Assembly (NCBI GenBank): GCA_965368405.1
Contig: CBDUMS010000013.1
Coordinates: 1 to 51,286 of the forward strand
Direction: 5' to 3'
Source: S012-113 sp965368405
Lineage (GTDB): Bacteria > Bacteroidota > Bacteroidia > Cytophagales > Cyclobacteriaceae
DNA: 51,286 nt
The first letter of the stretch is position 1. Each line of letters opens with the position of its first letter. Positions 27,352-36,163 of the stretch are shown piece after piece. Below the pieces are notes generated by a model that searched no databases, was not told the DNA's origin, and saw nothing but the letters and a program-made list of their open reading frames with translations. The position numbers were made by a program, and so were the translations under genes.

Positions 27352-27729
27352 CTACTCCCTATCAACAATATCCATCCCAAAAGGGATCAGACTTATATAG
27401 GCTAGTTTCAAATGCTGAAGTGCAAAAGGAATGCCGATAATGGTAATTGCAAATACAAAAGCCAGCAGCAAATGCACTATTGCTATTTCTATCCCGGCAA
27501 ACAACAACCATATTATATTCATAATGATATGAAGGCAACCACCTGCGCGTTCGGCTTGTACGGCTTCTCTTCCGAATGGGAAGAGGGCTAAATTGGCCAT
27601 TTTTAAGGTTTGGAGTCCAAATGGAATACCTATGATGGTTATCATAAGGATGAGGCTTCCAAATAAATAAAGAAGAAATATTATAAAACCGCCAAGTAGT
27701 ATCCAAAGTAAGTTGCCTAGCTCATTCAT
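27352..27729 (-). CDS. YccF-domain inner-membrane protein
   Basis: A 125-residue membrane protein containing two copies of the YccF motif (ITIIGIPFGLQTLKMA and ITIIGIPFALQHLKLA), each preceded by a hydrophobic helix and followed by a short PFG sequence. The duplicated architecture and length match the YccF (DUF307) family. Its function is unknown. A small minus-strand gene separated by 116 bases from the RNA-ligase gene; no clear operon partner. Confidence 0.88.
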   Translation of the reverse strand: MNELGNLLWILLGGFIIFLLYLFGSLILMITIIGIPFGLQTLKMANLALFPFGREAVQAERAGGCLHIIMNIIWLLFAGIEIAIVHLLLAFVFAITIIGIPFALQHLKLAYISLIPFGMDIVDRE

Positions 27730-27879
27730 TCTGAATAATTTAAGTGCATTGTAATTCTTCCTTCAATTTTCAACATAACCTCTTTTAGCCAAAGTTTATA
27801 CTATCCTACTTCCAGGATCGCTACCTGATCAACAACTTACAACTTATCATTTTCAGGTATTCACCGTTCACTTTCTAAA

Positions 27880-29763
27880 TCACTTACCGATTACCAATAT
27901 CCTACTTGAAACAGCATTTTTTGTTTCAATTTTAATGTAATAATGCCCAGGATTTAAGGAAGAGTAATCCAGTATAGCCTGTTTTTTCGTTAGGTTTTTA
28001 CTCTCAATCAATCTCCCTTGAGCATCGAAAAGTTGAATAGAGTACCTTTCTTCCTGGCTATCATTAGAAAAGGCAATGTTGAAAATACCATTTTTAGATG
28101 GCATAGGGTAAATTGAAATGGATTGGTCGCCCTCTGGTGTAACACTAAGTACATTTTCCTGCAATCCTCTAACCACTAGCGAGAAAGCTTGCTTACCATC
28201 CTGTAACATCCCCTTATGCGTTACATTAATTGTGTATATTCCTTCTGGGATTATGCCTAAATCAATTTTTTCAACATTATCTCTAAAATTATCACCTTGA
28301 GTTGCTTCTGCTTCGAAGTTGTCGGAGGTACTATTAGGAGACATGGTCCATGGTTCAAATACAGCGTTATTCCCAGAGATTCTAACATCAAGATCATTAA
28401 CCAAAATAGGTGTTTGGTTGTCGTGCCCACCGATGCTTTCCCCAGGAGGATCTGTCCATGCAATGGCTAATGAAACGGGTAGCGAGCCGTCGATATAAAC
28501 TTCTTTTGAGTAAGTCTCTTCATTCAATAAGGTGTATTCTTCAATTATCGATGCCCCTCCATTTTGGGAAATAACCTCAGCAGCACTTTCTGCATTCAGT
28601 AGTCCCCAACCATTTTGAAAGTCAGGTCCAATGGAGTTTCCGGCCTCATCTGTTGTACATATTAACAAAGCTTTAACGGTGGCCGATTTCATATAGACTT
28701 CATTAAGTGTATGATAATGTTGTTGGAGAAGCGCAACAGAACCTGTTACCGCAGCTACGGCCATCGAAGTTCCGTTCTTGGAAGAATAGGAGGAGTTGTT
28801 ACCATTATCTGCCGATTGTACACTCACACCACTCGATACTAAATCAGGTTTTATCCGCCAATCATCAGTTGGCCCCCAGGCACTAAATTCAGATTGCTGA
28901 ACTGAGCTAGGTCCATCATAAATTGGAACATCATTAATAGCTCCAACGGTTAAAATATTCTTGGCAACGGCAATGGTATAAACAAGATCATATCCTCCAT
29001 CGTCCACATTAACACCATCGTTTCTATTATTACCAGCAGACTTACACGAGAGTAAATAAGGAGCATAGTACATTATTTCATCCCATTCGCCTGAGTTTTC
29101 TGTATACTGACCATAAAACTGAATGTTTCCATCAGGGTCATTAGAGCTATAAGAGTGATTGGATAAAATTCCCCCAGCAATAGCAAACTCTGCCATTTCG
29201 GCTTCATCATTATTACTTCGATAAGAAATAATCTCTGCAGCATTTGCCATTCCTTGTACACCAAAGATTACACCTTTCCCAATCATGGTACCAGCCGTAT
29301 GTGTTGCATGACTAGTTACTGGAGCCGATTCTCCTTTTTCTACCCTACCGGTTAAATCCTGGTGTGAAGAGAGGGCTAATCCACCTGCTTCCCAATGACC
29401 AATCCGGACGCCCGACCCATCCAAATCAAGTCCTTTTGACCCACCAATCCAAATTCTATTAACACGAAGTGTTCTGGCAACATCAATATTGTCATCATAA
29501 TCGTAGATTGGTTTTCCTCTTATATCGAATCCGGCAAGATAGCCAACTTTATTTTTGCTATTTGTTATTTGTTTTGGAACGTCAGTTCGCTTACTTAATT
29601 TATTTGAATAACTCAACCTTGCCTTTGCGGCTATGTTTGCCAAGGCCTCTACATTAGTTTCCTTAAGAATAATGGCCTTATCAGCTGAGTTTTGACCAAT
29701 TACTAGATTGCCGTTTAGGGCAATGATGAGGAACACCAGAAAAGTCTTATTTATAATGGTCAT
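27880..29763 (-). CDS. Secreted subtilisin-like (S8) protease with T9SS sorting domain
   Basis: A 627-residue exported protease. After the signal peptide (to about residue 24) and a propeptide of roughly 75 residues comes the S8 domain. Catalytic His152 is in SHATHTAGT, Asn245 of the oxyanion hole in SAGNN, and Ser333 in NGTSMA. The position of the usual catalytic Asp is Glu125 (IGHWEAGG instead of xIWDGG). A jelly-roll P-like domain (about 420-530) and a C-terminal type A T9SS sorting domain (IYPMPSKNG...LVIGK, last 80 residues) follow. The protein should be sent across the outer membrane by the type IX system and anchored or released. It has its own promoter-like sequence at 29813-29842. 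Confidence 0.9.
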   Translation of the reverse strand: MTIINKTFLVFLIIALNGNLVIGQNSADKAIILKETNVEALANIAAKARLSYSNKLSKRTDVPKQITNSKNKVGYLAGFDIRGKPIYDYDDNIDVARTLRVNRIWIGGSKGLDLDGSGVRIGHWEAGGLALSSHQDLTGRVEKGESAPVTSHATHTAGTMIGKGVIFGVQGMANAAEIISYRSNNDEAEMAEFAIAGGILSNHSYSSNDPDGNIQFYGQYTENSGEWDEIMYYAPYLLSCKSAGNNRNDGVNVDDGGYDLVYTIAVAKNILTVGAINDVPIYDGPSSVQQSEFSAWGPTDDWRIKPDLVSSGVSVQSADNGNNSSYSSKNGTSMAVAAVTGSVALLQQHYHTLNEVYMKSATVKALLICTTDEAGNSIGPDFQNGWGLLNAESAAEVISQNGGASIIEEYTLLNEETYSKEVYIDGSLPVSLAIAWTDPPGESIGGHDNQTPILVNDLDVRISGNNAVFEPWTMSPNSTSDNFEAEATQGDNFRDNVEKIDLGIIPEGIYTINVTHKGMLQDGKQAFSLVVRGLQENVLSVTPEGDQSISIYPMPSKNGIFNIAFSNDSQEERYSIQLFDAQGRLIESKNLTKKQAILDYSSLNPGHYYIKIETKNAVSSRILVIGK

Positions 29764-29812
29764 TATGATAGATTGGATAAATGTTTCTCTTAGTAAACGA
29801 CAAAAACTCAGC

Positions 29813-29842
29813 CAAATATACCAATTGAAATTATTTTACAAA
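29813..29842 (-). promoter_or_regulatory. Promoter of the S8 protease gene
   Basis: Minus-strand TTTG (29839-29842), 18 bases, TATATTTG (29813-29820), which matches the Bacteroidota pattern closely. Transcription would start near 29806, giving a leader of about 43 bases. Confidence 0.55.
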
Positions 29843-29876
29843 TTGGTAATGGGTTAACTAAGTCCATGAGGTGGAG

Positions 29877-30455
29877 CTAATCCATTTCTTTAATTTTAAA
29901 ACCTATATGGGCTTGTAAGAGCAAATTTCGATAGACTACAGCATTTCCTACCGAAGCACCAGAGGTATTCAAAAAGCCTACCCCAAAACGTAACCCCATG
30001 GTCGTTCCCGAGTCTGTTTCAAATCCAAATCCAACCAAACCAAGTATATCCCATTTTCGCACTACATCCGATCGGTCATCCTTAAAACCGGTCTCGGTAT
30101 AACTTGCGCCCAGAAGATAGCCAACCTGAGGCCCAATCTCCGCAAAAGTAGGTCCTGAGAAATACAGCTTTAATACTAAGGGCATACTCAGGTAATGATA
30201 ATTTAATCTGCCATTGACCAACGTAGCATCTCTTGCTCCTTGTACTGAATACTGCAAGCCTATTTGCCATCCATATTGTTCCTCCAAGTGCTGCGAATAA
30301 TAAATCCCAAGATGATAACCCAATCGAGGTTTGTAAAGAGATGACGTGCCTAAGGTTGAAACATTTAGTCCCCCTTTAGCACCAAATATTACCTGTCCAA
30401 AACTTTGAGCATTAAACAGTGCGCATATACATAGCAGAATGACTCCCTTTCTCAT
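29877..30455 (-). CDS. Outer-membrane beta-barrel (PorT-like porin family) protein
   Basis: A 192-residue exported protein. The signal peptide ends near SFGQ and is followed directly by the family-typical start VIFGAKGGLNVSTLG, then alternating amphipathic strands with Gly/Tyr-rich turns (LGYHLGIYYSQ, WQIGLQYS, IGPQVGYLLGASY, GLRFGVGFL) and a final strand LLLQAHIGFKI. This is the layout of the PorT/outer-membrane beta-barrel family of about 190-230 residues. Function is unassigned. It lies between the S8 protease and rpmA on the same strand but rpmA's own terminator separates it from the ribosomal genes. Confidence 0.82.
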   Translation of the reverse strand: MRKGVILLCICALFNAQSFGQVIFGAKGGLNVSTLGTSSLYKPRLGYHLGIYYSQHLEEQYGWQIGLQYSVQGARDATLVNGRLNYHYLSMPLVLKLYFSGPTFAEIGPQVGYLLGASYTETGFKDDRSDVVRKWDILGLVGFGFETDSGTTMGLRFGVGFLNTSGASVGNAVVYRNLLLQAHIGFKIKEMD

Positions 30456-30493
30456 AGTGCTAAAAATACAAACATTTTTTAAGGCTTTAAGAA

Positions 30494-30528
30494 TAAAAAA
30501 AGCACTGCCCCCTAATGGAAACAGTGCT
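30494..30528 (-). terminator. Terminator of rplU-rpmA
   Basis: Perfect 7-base-pair stem AGCACTG/CAGTGCT (30501-30507, 30522-30528) with a 14-base loop; reading the minus strand it is followed by TTTTTTATTC. It lies about 24 bases after the rpmA stop. Confidence 0.85.
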
Positions 30529-30551
30529 CAATAACTTTTTAAGCTAGGCTC

Positions 30552-30809
30552 TTATTCTCCAGCCTCAACAGATACGAAGGATCTGTTTTTTCTTCCCTTT
30601 TGGAACTTAACAACGCCATCCTTCAATGCAAATAGAGTATGATCTTTCCCCATTCCCACATTTTCGCCTGGATGATGTGCGGTACCACGCTGGCGTACAA
30701 TAATGTTACCGGCAACAATTGCCTGACCGCCATAAATTTTAACACCGAGTCGTTTACTTTCCGACTCTCTTCCGTTTTTAGAACTACCTGCTCCTTTTTT
30801 ATGTGCCAT
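30552..30809 (-). CDS. rpmA: 50S ribosomal protein L27
   Basis: An 85-residue ribosomal protein, recognised from MAHKKGAGSSKNGRES at the start and the GGQAIVAGNIIVRQRGT and HPGENVGMGKDHTLFAL motifs. L27's flexible N-terminus reaches the peptidyl-transferase centre. It follows rplU by 8 bases in the conserved rplU-rpmA operon. Confidence 0.98.
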   Translation of the reverse strand: MAHKKGAGSSKNGRESESKRLGVKIYGGQAIVAGNIIVRQRGTAHHPGENVGMGKDHTLFALKDGVVKFQKGRKNRSFVSVEAGE

Positions 30810-30817
30810 GCTCTAAC

Positions 30818-31126
30818 TTATTTAATATTTTCAATTAAGATTTTAGTGAAGTCCTGGCGATGACCATTTCTCACTTTATAACCTTTCCTTCTCTTCTTCT
30901 TAAAGACAATCACTTTGTCGTCTTTAACGTGATCCAGGATTTTACCTGTAACCTTGGCTCCCTTAAGCACAGGAGTACCAACATCGACCTTACCCTCGTT
31001 ATCAACTAACAAGACTTTGTCGAACTCTACGGAAGCGCCAGCTTCACCCTCCATTTTCGGAGCGTAAACATGCTGATCTTTTGTTACCTTGAACTGCTTT
31101 CCGGCTATGTCAACTATTGCGTACAT
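30818..31126 (-). CDS. rplU: 50S ribosomal protein L21
   Basis: A 102-residue ribosomal protein beginning MYAIVDIAGKQFKV, with the KKKRRKGYKVRNGHRQDF signature at the C-terminus. The frame continues 15 codons upstream, but the ATG at 31126 gives the family start and lies downstream of the promoter, so it is the true one. L21 binds 23S rRNA next to L20. Confidence 0.98.
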   Translation of the reverse strand: MYAIVDIAGKQFKVTKDQHVYAPKMEGEAGASVEFDKVLLVDNEGKVDVGTPVLKGAKVTGKILDHVKDDKVIVFKKKRRKGYKVRNGHRQDFTKILIENIK

Positions 31127-31159
31127 TAAACTATTCTTTACCAATTTTAAAATGGAGTG

Positions 31160-31190
31160 CAAATGTAGCATTTATTTTTACTTTAGCCAA
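31160..31190 (-). promoter_or_regulatory. rplU-rpmA promoter
   Basis: Minus-strand TTG (31188-31190), 20 bases, TACATTTG (31160-31167): a complete Bacteroidota consensus. The start of transcription should be near 31153, giving a leader of about 27 bases to the rplU ATG. Confidence 0.72.
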
Positions 31191-31230
31191 CCCTAACTAA
31201 GCACTTCCTCCTTCAATTAAGATTATCAAG

Positions 31231-31268
31231 AAAATTTCGAATGGTTTCGTCAAAAAAAAATTTCGAAT
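31231..31268. repeat. 12-base direct repeat upstream of nrdB
   Basis: AAAATTTCGAAT at 31231-31242 and again at 31257-31268. The 26-base period corresponds to about 2.5 helical turns; each copy contains the palindromic core TTCGAA. Confidence 0.8.
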
Positions 31269-31323
31269 AAAACATATCGCTCTCAAAGATATACACAATA
31301 AATAATAGGTTTTATTGAGGTAG

Positions 31324-31339
31324 TCTATCTATCTATCTA
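31324..31339. repeat. TCTA tandem repeat (4 copies)
   Basis: Four perfect TCTA units in the long region upstream of nrdB. Such tetranucleotide runs can vary in number by slippage and could change promoter spacing if they lie in a control region. Confidence 0.85.
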
Positions 31340-31606
31340 ACAATGTTTTAAAGAGTCAAATAAGGCTCAATCTGTGGTTTGTTTTAGTCAAAAAAATATG
31401 TTTTTCGAGGCTTGATTTTTAAGATTTCTTTACCCTTTTTTGTAGGCGGTACCCTTACCAATCCCCTTGCTGGTTCGATGGTCCTTGCTCCGTGATTTTT
31501 CATTATAAATCATATGTAAGCGACGAATCTGTACATTATTTAAATTTTGTATGCAGGGAGAATATTATTTGTAGTAAGAATATTAAGTGAAACTGAAAGA
31601 TTAACA

Positions 31607-32602
31607 ATGGCTGATCAAACAAACGTGCAGGCGGAAGAACCTATCTTAAAAGAGAACAACTCAAGGTTCGTACTTTTCCCAATCCAACATAGTGATATTT
31701 GGGAGTATTATAAAAAAGCAGAAGCGAGCTTCTGGACAGCCGAAGAAATTGACCTAAGCCAAGATCTAAAGGATTGGGAGAATCTTAATGATGGCGAGCG
31801 TCACTTTATAAGCCACGTTCTGGCATTTTTTGCAGCCAGCGATGGAATCGTAAATGAAAATTTGGCAGAAAATTTTGTAGCCGAAGTACAATATACTGAA
31901 GCAAAGTTTTTCTATGGTTTTCAGATTGCAATGGAAAATATCCATTCAGAGACCTATTCGCTACTAATTGACACCTATATTAAAGAAGGTAAAGAGAAAG
32001 ATCGACTGTTTAATGCTATCGATACCATGCCCTTTGTTAAAAAGAAAGCCGACTGGGCTTTACGATGGATCGATGAAGGTTCGTATGCCGAACGATTGAT
32101 TGCTTTTGCTGCCGTTGAGGGTATCTTTTTCTCAGGAAGTTTCTGCTCAATCTTTTGGTTAAAGAAGCGCGGACTAATGCCGGGCTTAAGTTTCTCTAAT
32201 GAGCTTATTTCCAGAGATGAGGGCTTACATTGTGATTTTGCCTGCTTGCTCTACAATAACCATCTAGTAAACAAGTTAGATCCAGCCAAGGTTATTGATA
32301 TAATTAAGGACGCCGTAGAAATTGAAAAAGAATTTGTAACCGAAGCATTGCCCGTTAAATTAATAGGGATGAATGCTGATTTAATGTGCCAGTATATTGA
32401 ATTTGTTGCTGATCGATTACTGGAGGAGCTGAACTGTGAGAAACAGTATAATGCTACGAACCCATTCGATTTCATGGAGTTAATTTCCTTGCAAGGAAAG
32501 ACCAACTTCTTCGAGAAAAGGGTTGGAGAATATAAGAAGGCTGGAGTATCATCGACTACTGATGATGACGCCCATAAATTCAGCCTAAATGAAGATTTTT
32601 AA
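31607..32602 (+). CDS. nrdB: Class Ia ribonucleotide reductase small (beta) subunit
   Basis: A 331-residue diiron radical-generating subunit that reduces ribonucleotides together with NrdA. Iron ligands are visible in ENIHSETY (Glu-x-x-His, and the Tyr four residues after His that corresponds to the radical tyrosine), in AAVEGIFF and in SRDEGLHCDF. The frame is open 20 codons upstream, but MADQTNVQAEEPI at 31607 is the likely start. The C-terminus, KFSLNEDF, is the tail that docks on NrdA. nrdA follows after 27 bases. Confidence 0.95.
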   Translation: MADQTNVQAEEPILKENNSRFVLFPIQHSDIWEYYKKAEASFWTAEEIDLSQDLKDWENLNDGERHFISHVLAFFAASDGIVNENLAENFVAEVQYTEAKFFYGFQIAMENIHSETYSLLIDTYIKEGKEKDRLFNAIDTMPFVKKKADWALRWIDEGSYAERLIAFAAVEGIFFSGSFCSIFWLKKRGLMPGLSFSNELISRDEGLHCDFACLLYNNHLVNKLDPAKVIDIIKDAVEIEKEFVTEALPVKLIGMNADLMCQYIEFVADRLLEELNCEKQYNATNPFDFMELISLQGKTNFFEKRVGEYKKAGVSSTTDDDAHKFSLNEDF

Positions 32603-32629
32603 TACAAGAAAAACTAAAAGAATTAACCA

Positions 32630-34996
32630 ATGCTAGTTGTTAAAAGAGATGGAAGACGGGAATCTGTTAAATTCGACAAGATTACCGCGCGCATAGAGAA
32701 GCTTTGTTATGGCTTAGATGCTCAATTTGTTGATACCGTTGATATCGCTAGAAAAGTAATTAATGGAATCTACGATGGAGTAACTACGGTAGAGCTAGAT
32801 AATCTTGCAGCTGAAACTGCGGCTTCGCTTACCACTGCTCATCCCGATTATGCCAAGCTTGCTGCCAGAATTGCAATTTCAAACTTGCATAAAACAACTA
32901 GCAAGTCCTTTTCTAACACCATGAAAAGGTTATATACCTATATCGATCCTAAGACCGGCGAGAATGCTTCACTGATATCGAAGGAGGCATACAGCGTTAT
33001 TAAGAAAAATGCGGCATTGTTAGACTCTTCTATTATCTATGATCGCGACTTCAGCTATGACTACTTTGGATTCCGAACCTTAGAGCGTTCTTACCTAATG
33101 AAACTGGATGGCAAAGTAGTAGAGCGCCCTCAGCATATGCTCATGCGCGTTGCGGTGGGTATTCATATGGACGACCTCGATGCAGTTGTTGAAACGTATA
33201 ACCTTCTTTCAGAGAAATGGTTTACCCATGCAACACCTACCCTCTTTAATGCGGCAACGCCAAAACCACAGATGTCGTCTTGCTTCTTGCTTACCATGAA
33301 AGACGATAGCATCGACGGTATTTACGATACATTGAAGCAAACCGCTAAAATATCGCAGTCTGCAGGTGGTATCGGACTAAGCATTCATAATGTGCGCGCA
33401 ACAGGATCGTATATCAAAGGCACAAATGGTGTTTCAAATGGCATTGTTCCTATGCTCCGTAATTTTGATATGACTGCCCGTTATGTTGATCAAGGCGGAG
33501 GAAAGCGTAAAGGCAGCTTTGCCATTTACCTTGAGCCATGGCATGCCGATGTCTTCGACTTTCTAGATCTAAAGAAGAACCACGGTAAGGAAGAACTAAG
33601 AGCACGTGACTTGTTTTACGCTATGTGGATCCCTGACCTTTTCATGAAGCGTGTAGAGAACAATGAAGAATGGTCGCTATTTTGCCCAAATGAAGCGCCT
33701 GGTTTAGCTGATTGCTATGGTGATGAATTCGAAAAGCTTTACGAGAAGTACGAGAAAGAAGGACGCTTCAGAAAGCAGATAAAAGCGCAAGACCTCTGGT
33801 TCGAGATTATGGAGTCGCAAATGGAAACTGGAACTCCATATATGCTGTACAAAGATGCCGCCAATAAAAAATCCAATCAGAAGAATCTGGGCACGATCAA
33901 GTCTAGCAATCTTTGTACTGAAATTATTGAATATACCTCCCCCGATGAGGTCGCAGTGTGTAATCTAGCATCAATTGCATTGCCAAAATTTGTTAGCGAT
34001 GGAAAATTCGATCATGATAAATTATATGAGGTTACCTATACTGCTACCAAGAACTTAAATAAAGTAATTGATCGTAATTACTACCCCGTTCCAGAAGCCG
34101 AGAAATCTAATTTAAGACATCGCCCGATCGGACTTGGAATTCAGGGTCTGGCGGATACCTTCTTATTACTTCGCATGCCTTTCGAGTCGGAAGAAGCTCG
34201 TGGATTGAACAAGGACATTTTCGAGACGATGTATTTTGCGGCCATGACTGCGTCAAAAGATTTGTCTGTTCAAGAGGGGCCTTATGAAACATTTAAAGGA
34301 TCACCAGTATCGAAAGGGATATTCCAATTTGATATGTGGGGCGTAACACCTAGTTCTAACCGTTGGGACTGGACGGCACTTAAGAAAGAGGTGAAAAAGC
34401 ATGGCGTGCGTAATTCACTCTTAATGGCTCCAATGCCAACAGCTTCAACCTCACAAATTCTAGGTAATAACGAAACTTTTGAACCGTACACTACCAATAT
34501 TTATAATCGTAGAGTGCTGTCAGGAGAGTTCATCGTTGTAAACAAACACCTGTTAAAAGATCTCATCGAATTAGGATTATGGAATGATTCGATGAAGAAT
34601 AAGCTTATCCAGGCAAATGGTTCGGTTCAGAATATCCCGGAGATACCTCAGAACATTAAAGATCTATATAAAACCGTATGGGAAATATCGCAAAAGGCTA
34701 TTATTGATATGGCCGCTGATCGCGGAGCTTATGTCTGTCAGTCGCAGAGTATGAATGTTCATATTCAAGATCCTAACTTTGGTAAACTAACATCGATGCA
34801 TTTTTACGCATGGAAAGCAGGACTTAAAACAGGGATGTATTACTTACGTTCTAAAGCGGCAACCGATGCCATTAAGTTCACAGTTTCTAAAGAACAAGAT
34901 CAACAACCTGATGCAGAAGCATTGCGGGCTCAAAATGAAGCCGATATGGCATGCTCGCTGGACAATCCAGATGATTGCATAGCTTGTGGTAGTTAA
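32630..34996 (+). CDS. nrdA: Class Ia ribonucleotide reductase large (alpha) subunit
   Basis: A 788-residue catalytic subunit. The N-terminal ATP-cone (VVKRDGRRESVKFDKI, about 3-95) gives allosteric activity control. The catalytic barrel shows SSCFLLTMKDDSIDGIY (active-site Cys), CTEIIEYTSPDEVAVCNLASIALP (Cys pair of the radical/disulfide chemistry) and MAPMPTASTSQI. The C-terminal CIACGS supplies the redox-shuttling cysteines. Length is standard. A strong terminator follows. Confidence 0.97.
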   Translation: MLVVKRDGRRESVKFDKITARIEKLCYGLDAQFVDTVDIARKVINGIYDGVTTVELDNLAAETAASLTTAHPDYAKLAARIAISNLHKTTSKSFSNTMKRLYTYIDPKTGENASLISKEAYSVIKKNAALLDSSIIYDRDFSYDYFGFRTLERSYLMKLDGKVVERPQHMLMRVAVGIHMDDLDAVVETYNLLSEKWFTHATPTLFNAATPKPQMSSCFLLTMKDDSIDGIYDTLKQTAKISQSAGGIGLSIHNVRATGSYIKGTNGVSNGIVPMLRNFDMTARYVDQGGGKRKGSFAIYLEPWHADVFDFLDLKKNHGKEELRARDLFYAMWIPDLFMKRVENNEEWSLFCPNEAPGLADCYGDEFEKLYEKYEKEGRFRKQIKAQDLWFEIMESQMETGTPYMLYKDAANKKSNQKNLGTIKSSNLCTEIIEYTSPDEVAVCNLASIALPKFVSDGKFDHDKLYEVTYTATKNLNKVIDRNYYPVPEAEKSNLRHRPIGLGIQGLADTFLLLRMPFESEEARGLNKDIFETMYFAAMTASKDLSVQEGPYETFKGSPVSKGIFQFDMWGVTPSSNRWDWTALKKEVKKHGVRNSLLMAPMPTASTSQILGNNETFEPYTTNIYNRRVLSGEFIVVNKHLLKDLIELGLWNDSMKNKLIQANGSVQNIPEIPQNIKDLYKTVWEISQKAIIDMAADRGAYVCQSQSMNVHIQDPNFGKLTSMHFYAWKAGLKTGMYYLRSKAATDAIKFTVSKEQDQQPDAEALRAQNEADMACSLDNPDDCIACGS

Positions 34997-35002
34997 TTAA
35001 AA

Positions 35003-35030
35003 AAGCCTTCTAATTCAGAAGGCTTTTTTA
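35003..35030 (+). terminator. nrdBA terminator
   Basis: Stem AGCCTTCT/AGAAGGCT (35004-35011, 35017-35024) with a 5-base loop, A-run before and TTTTT after. The hairpin starts 7 bases after the nrdA stop. Confidence 0.9.
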
Positions 35031-35070
35031 TTAGCCCTCTCTTTTAGGGATGAAATTCACGTATCTATTC

Positions 35071-35078
35071 TAGATTTG
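35071..35078 (+). promoter_or_regulatory. Candidate -7 element (TAGATTTG)
   Basis: Exact TAnnTTTG match 22 bases before the TTG start of the acyltransferase gene. No TTG occurs at the normal distance upstream, so only the -7 element is supported. Confidence 0.4.
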
Positions 35079-35100
35079 TGCTAAGAACTAATATTAGGCC

Positions 35101-35985
35101 TTGATCACAGTATTACTTTATCTCACAGTAGCACCAATTCTAATAGTGATTGCTATTCTGCCATTCCGTGTCCTTTATTGGCTATCGGATTTGGCGTATT
35201 TCTTCGGATTTAAGGTATTTAAATATCGAACAGCTTTAGTTAGAAAAAACTTGACTATCATTTTTCATGAAAAAAGCGAGGAAGAGATTGGGCAAATTAT
35301 AAAGAAATTTTATAGGAACTTCTTTGACATAATGTTCGAAACAGTAAAGCTTCTGACTGTTTCTAAAAAGCAGATACGTAAGAGAATGAGTGAAGGGGAG
35401 ATGGAAATATTAAAAAAATATAACATAGAGAACAGAAGTGTTTTTCTCGCGATTGGTCATATTGGAAATTGGGAACTAGGAGCAGCCGGATATGCCATTA
35501 GAGATTACCCCTGGGTCAGAGGGGTCTACAAACCCCTAAGTTCAAAATTCTTTGATAGTATGATGATCAGAATTAGAACAAGATTCGGTGGCAAAGTATA
35601 TCCAATGGAGGAAACCGTGGAGCGAATTCGTGAGGAAGCTGATATTGTTACTGCGGTTGGCTTACTTGCTGATCAAAGCCCATCCGCCCATAAGGCGTAT
35701 TGGCATAGATTTATGGGGATTGAGACCCCCGTATTTACTAGTGTTGAAATGCTTTCTAAACGGTTTAATTACCCCGTTGTTTATTTAAAATTTGATCGAC
35801 TCGGCAGAGGCCATTATGAAATGAATGCCGAGTTAATTTCTGATAATCCTAGTTCTACCGGAAAATTTGAAATTACCCACAAATACTTCGCACTACTGGA
35901 ACGGGACATAAGAAAGAGTCCTGACAACTGGCTCTGGACACACAACCGTTGGAAGCGTAAAAAACCCCCAACCTCCGTAGATTAA
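35101..35985 (+). CDS. Lipid A biosynthesis acyltransferase (LpxL/HtrB family)
   Basis: A 294-residue membrane-bound acyltransferase that adds secondary acyl chains to lipid A on the inner membrane. It has an N-terminal hydrophobic segment, then VRKNLTIIF, the catalytic HIGNWE (His-x4-Glu), GVYKPLSSKFFD, LLADQSPSA and the C-terminal WLWTHNRWKRK. The start is a TTG at 35101, since no ATG lies nearby and the first residues already match the family. It is transcribed alone between the nrd terminator and the sulfur operon. Confidence 0.88.
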   Translation: MITVLLYLTVAPILIVIAILPFRVLYWLSDLAYFFGFKVFKYRTALVRKNLTIIFHEKSEEEIGQIIKKFYRNFFDIMFETVKLLTVSKKQIRKRMSEGEMEILKKYNIENRSVFLAIGHIGNWELGAAGYAIRDYPWVRGVYKPLSSKFFDSMMIRIRTRFGGKVYPMEETVERIREEADIVTAVGLLADQSPSAHKAYWHRFMGIETPVFTSVEMLSKRFNYPVVYLKFDRLGRGHYEMNAELISDNPSSTGKFEITHKYFALLERDIRKSPDNWLWTHNRWKRKKPPTSVD

Positions 35986-36133
35986 TTACACCCTATATCA
36001 TCATGCCAAAGCGGAAAAGTGCTGCTTATCACTTTTAGCCTTAATTTTCCTCATTCTGCCTTACTATTTATCAGATTAACCCTTTAATGATGTCATTCTA
36101 AATTAAATTTATAGGGGTTAGTATATTATCACT

Positions 36134-36163
36134 TGAATATATGAACATATTATCATATATTCA
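36134..36163. promoter_or_regulatory. 11+11 base inverted repeat, candidate ArsR operator of the sulfur operon
   Basis: Perfect arms TGAATATATGA (36134-36144) and TCATATATTCA (36153-36163) separated by 8 bases, 65 bases before the first gene of the operon. A TAAATTTA box (36169-36176, one mismatch to TAnnTTTG) lies 5 bases downstream, so the palindrome covers the expected -33 region and binding would block the polymerase. AT-rich imperfect palindromes of this size are usual ArsR/SmtB-family sites, and an ArsR gene is in the operon. Confidence 0.6.

Larger units (their letters stand above)
31191..31606. other. Long intergenic region between rplU and nrdB
   Basis: About 415 bases without a supportable gene, upstream of nrdB. 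It holds a 12-base direct repeat AAAATTTCGAAT (31231-31242 and 31257-31268, start-to-start 26 bases) with a TTCGAA core, a 4-copy TCTA tandem repeat (31324-31339), a T-rich stretch near 31380-31440 and a G/C-richer segment near 31445-31495 in which CCTTGCT occurs twice. I see no NrdR-box pair, riboswitch or short frame that I can support. It presumably contains the nrdBA promoter and control sites. Confidence 0.5.

Noticed and set aside
27362..27706. A 114-residue frame overlapping the YccF gene
   Set aside because: Same strand, different frame; the YccF frame carries the duplicated family motif and this one has no recognisable domain.
29820..29847. ACCAATT/AATTGGT hairpin between the S8 protease and barrel genes as a terminator
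   Set aside because: The loop is 14 bases, the stem is A/T-rich, no T-run follows, and the sequence overlaps a well-placed promoter for the protease gene.
31127..31171. Extended rplU start 15 codons upstream
   Set aside because: The extension would begin within the promoter -7 region (31160-31167) and lies outside the L21 family start.
31547..31606. Extended nrdB start 20 codons upstream
   Set aside because: The added residues are not typical of NrdB; the ATG at 31607 gives the standard N-terminus.
36134..36163. The 11+11 inverted repeat as a terminator of the acyltransferase gene
   Set aside because: It is almost pure A/T with no T-run after it, is about 150 bases past the gene and is close to the next gene's start; an operator fits better.
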